A stretch of DNA of 7,648 nucleotides from Pseudomonadota bacterium (lineage in GTDB: Bacteria; Pseudomonadota; Alphaproteobacteria; Rhizobiales; Xanthobacteraceae): assembly GCA_023432845.1 (NCBI GenBank), contig JAEZEY010000343.1:1-7648 (forward strand), read 5' to 3'. A model generated the notes under the pieces. The model was not told where the DNA came from and did no database searches. It worked only from the letters and a program-made list of their open reading frames with translations. This document shows positions 6,185 to 7,648 of this stretch, piece after piece (within the stretch, counting starts at the first letter, position 1; each line of letters begins with the position of its first letter). The position numbers were made by a program, and so were the translations under genes.

Positions 6185-7024
6185 GTGACCACCGAAATCC
6201 GTTCGGCGATCGACTTTTACGAGCGCCATCCCATCTCGGCCGACATCATCAAGGCCAAGCTGCTCGCCACGCGCGGCAACCTGACTGGCATTTCGCCGGA
6301 CGAATTATTCGCGCACGATCAGGATCACTACGGCGGCCTTGCCGCCAATGACGCACTGGCGGAACGCGCCGGCATCAAACCCGGCATGCGCGTCGCCGAC
6401 TTCTGCGCCGGCCTGGGCGGTCCGGCGCGTTATCTCAGCGCTCGCTACGGCGCCGACGTTACCGGCATCGAGCTCACCCCGGCGCGCGTGCGCGGCGCCA
6501 CCGAACTGACGCAGCTCGCCGGTCTCAATGATCGCGTCCGCGTCATCGAAGGCAATGTCATGGCGGTGCCGCTCGACGATCAAAGCGTCGATGCGGTGGT
6601 CAGCCAGGAGGCTTTCCTGCATGTGCCGGACAAGTCGAAAACGCTGGCGGAAGCGCATCGCATTCTCAAGAGCGGCGGCCGCCTTGCCTTCACCGACTGG
6701 GTCGCGCACCGGCCGCTGGGCAAGGATGACGCCGAGCTGATGTGGGCCGGCATGGCCGCCACCAACCTCTATGACATTCCCGCCTACACGACATTGATCG
6801 AGGCCGCCGGCTTCACGGTGACGTCGGTCGACGATCTCACCGCCGACTGGGCGGAGATCCTCAAAGTGCGTCTGGCGATGTATCAGAAGCTGCGCGGCGA
6901 AACGCTGGCCGCCGGCACCGTGTCCGGTCACGACGCCTTTTATGAAAGCTATGTGCGCTTCGTCGAACTCGTCAGCGAAGGCGCGCTCGGCGGCGCAAGG
7001 TTTGCGGCGGTGAAGGCATCATAG
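6185..7024 (+). CDS. SAM-dependent methyltransferase, class I, UbiE/sarcosine-dimethylglycine methyltransferase-like
   Basis: A 279-residue cytoplasmic enzyme that should transfer a methyl group from S-adenosylmethionine; the acceptor is unknown. DQDHYGG at about 45-51 is a substrate-side motif of the glycine/sarcosine/dimethylglycine and phosphoethanolamine methyltransferase-like group. Motif I is VADFCAGLGGPARYL (70-84), the acidic residue after strand 2 is Glu96 (VTGIEL), and later motifs include PLDDQSVDAVVSQEAFLHVPD and the loop KSGGRLAFTDW. The GTG start is almost forced. A TAA lies directly before it in frame, the first internal Met is at residue 68, and AGGAAA sits six bases upstream. 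The gene is on the opposite strand to everything around it and separates the prohead protease from the capsid gene, which are normally adjacent. Its 3' end overlaps the protease 3' end by 53 bp. It is probably a separately acquired cargo or host gene, not part of the particle. Confidence 0.9.
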   Translation: MTTEIRSAIDFYERHPISADIIKAKLLATRGNLTGISPDELFAHDQDHYGGLAANDALAERAGIKPGMRVADFCAGLGGPARYLSARYGADVTGIELTPARVRGATELTQLAGLNDRVRVIEGNVMAVPLDDQSVDAVVSQEAFLHVPDKSKTLAEAHRILKSGGRLAFTDWVAHRPLGKDDAELMWAGMAATNLYDIPAYTTLIEAAGFTVTSVDDLTADWAEILKVRLAMYQKLRGETLAAGTVSGHDAFYESYVRFVELVSEGALGGARFAAVKAS

Positions 7025-7613
7025 GCGCCTCCAGCGGCCGCGGCGAGGCAACGGCCGTCGCGCTCTCGCCACCCACCACCCCGCGCCACTCCGCTTCCGC
7101 GCGCGTGCGCGCGAATGACGGACGCCGGGAGGAAGCGTCCTTCACCGCATGCACGCGCGCGCCCGCCAGCAGCGGGAACGTGACAATGGAAATCTCCCAG
7201 AGATCGACCGCGAGCAGCGCGCGCACCCGCGTCCTCGGATCGATGCGACCCTTTACGGTGCGAAAGCCGATCGACAGACCGTCGATCGCGCCACTCCGGA
7301 TCAGCGCCAGCAATTCGCGGCCGCGCGCCACTTCCGGAATGAGCCGGCCGCGCGCATAAAGCCCGCGTTCGTCCTCGCGCAGTTCGAGCCAGACGCCGAC
7401 CGGTTCGGCCGGGTCGTGCTGAAACAGCATCGGCACGCGCCGCACGCTCTTCTGCCGCAGCGTCTGCGCGAAGGCGCCGCGCACCACCATGTCTCGCGCC
7501 TGGTCGATAGCGCCGAACAGCGAGGCATAGCCTTCCACCGTGCCGTCCTCGTGAATGCGCGTCTTCGGCGCGAACACGGAGGCGATGGTGGGTTCGGAGG
7601 AGAGAGTGAGCAT
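6972..7613 (-). CDS. HK97-family prohead protease (peptidase S78), GTA gp4 type
   Basis: A 213-residue protein. In this family the protease enters the procapsid, removes the capsid delta region and digests itself. The core (about 18-157) is complete: VEGYASLFGAIDQARDMVVRGAF, then FQHDP with likely catalytic His66, GAIDGLSIGF with likely nucleophile Ser114, and LWEISIVTFP with likely catalytic Glu140. Spacing agrees with the His/Ser/Glu set proposed for HK97 gp4. EDERGLYARGRLIPEVARGRELLALI resembles the RcGTA protease. After about residue 158 the protein runs into a low-complexity Arg/Ser/Pro tail (SRRPSFARTRAEAEW to RRRARLR) that does not look like the usual C-terminus. Its last 18 residues are antisense to the methyltransferase end. 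The natural 3' end may have been lost. The ATG at 7613 has a clear AAGGAAG site six bases upstream. Portal and terminase genes would be expected beyond the right edge. Confidence 0.9.
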   Translation of the reverse strand: MLTLSSEPTIASVFAPKTRIHEDGTVEGYASLFGAIDQARDMVVRGAFAQTLRQKSVRRVPMLFQHDPAEPVGVWLELREDERGLYARGRLIPEVARGRELLALIRSGAIDGLSIGFRTVKGRIDPRTRVRALLAVDLWEISIVTFPLLAGARVHAVKDASSRRPSFARTRAEAEWRGVVGGESATAVASPRPLEAPMMPSPPQTLRRRARLR

Positions 7614-7627
7614 GAGTCTTCCTTCAC

Positions 7628-7648
7628 CTCTCCCCCTTGTGGGGAGAG
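7628..7648. repeat. Intergenic inverted repeat CTCTCCCC-CTTGT-GGGGAGAG
   Basis: An 8-bp perfect stem with a five-base loop touches the right edge, 15 bp before the protease start. This CTCTCCCC...GGGGAGAG element is, from memory, a frequent dispersed intergenic palindrome in Rhizobiales genomes. It may extend further to the right. No T-run is visible inside the window, so whether it ends transcription cannot be judged. Confidence 0.6.

Noticed and set aside
4997..7648. A complete prophage with integrase and attachment sites
   Set aside because: Only a protease and a truncated capsid gene are present. No integrase, tRNA or flanking direct repeat is visible.

Overview
The window reads as GC-rich chromosomal DNA of an alphaproteobacterium, most likely Rhizobiales (Bradyrhizobium/Rhodopseudomonas/Pseudolabrys-like). 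This rests on base composition, a PhoP/PhoQ-type pair that looks like rhizobial FeuP/FeuQ, a Rickettsia 17-kDa-antigen-type lipoprotein, and capsid and protease genes of the gene transfer agent (GTA) type. Family and organism assignments come from recognising motifs by eye; no database search was run.

Left half (1-4225), all on the minus strand. An uncharacterised helical protein runs off the left edge (2-1000). Next come a glycine-zipper outer-membrane lipoprotein (1139-1630) and a compact signalling locus read from high to low coordinates. That locus holds a small exported PepSY-like protein (3899-4225), an OmpR/PhoP-family response regulator starting at TTG (3119-3784), and a PhoQ-like sensor kinase starting a few bases after the regulator stop (1746-3113). 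The layout matches the feuN-feuP-feuQ locus of Sinorhizobium, where FeuN is a periplasmic brake on FeuQ and FeuP controls cyclic glucan export genes. Upstream of the feuN-like gene is a perfect 6-bp direct repeat with an 11-bp period (4250-4266), 10 bp from a -10-like hexamer. This is the geometry of a PhoP box and a candidate site for autoregulation.

Right half (4283-7648). A nitroreductase (4283-4963, minus) lies 33 bp downstream of a GTA/HK97-type major capsid gene (4997-6070, minus). The capsid protein loses its homology after about residue 318 and ends in an unrelated 38-residue membrane-like tail, so it looks like a deletion fusion. The HK97/GTA prohead protease (6972-7613, minus) keeps its whole catalytic core. 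Protease and capsid genes normally sit side by side, but here a SAM-dependent methyltransferase (6185-7024) lies between them on the opposite strand and overlaps the protease 3' end by 53 bp. The region therefore looks like a decayed or remodelled GTA head module with an inserted non-structural gene. An 8-bp perfect inverted repeat of a kind common between alphaproteobacterial genes closes the right edge.

No RNA genes, CRISPR array, integrase, transposase or attachment site was seen, and no gap between genes exceeds 140 bp.
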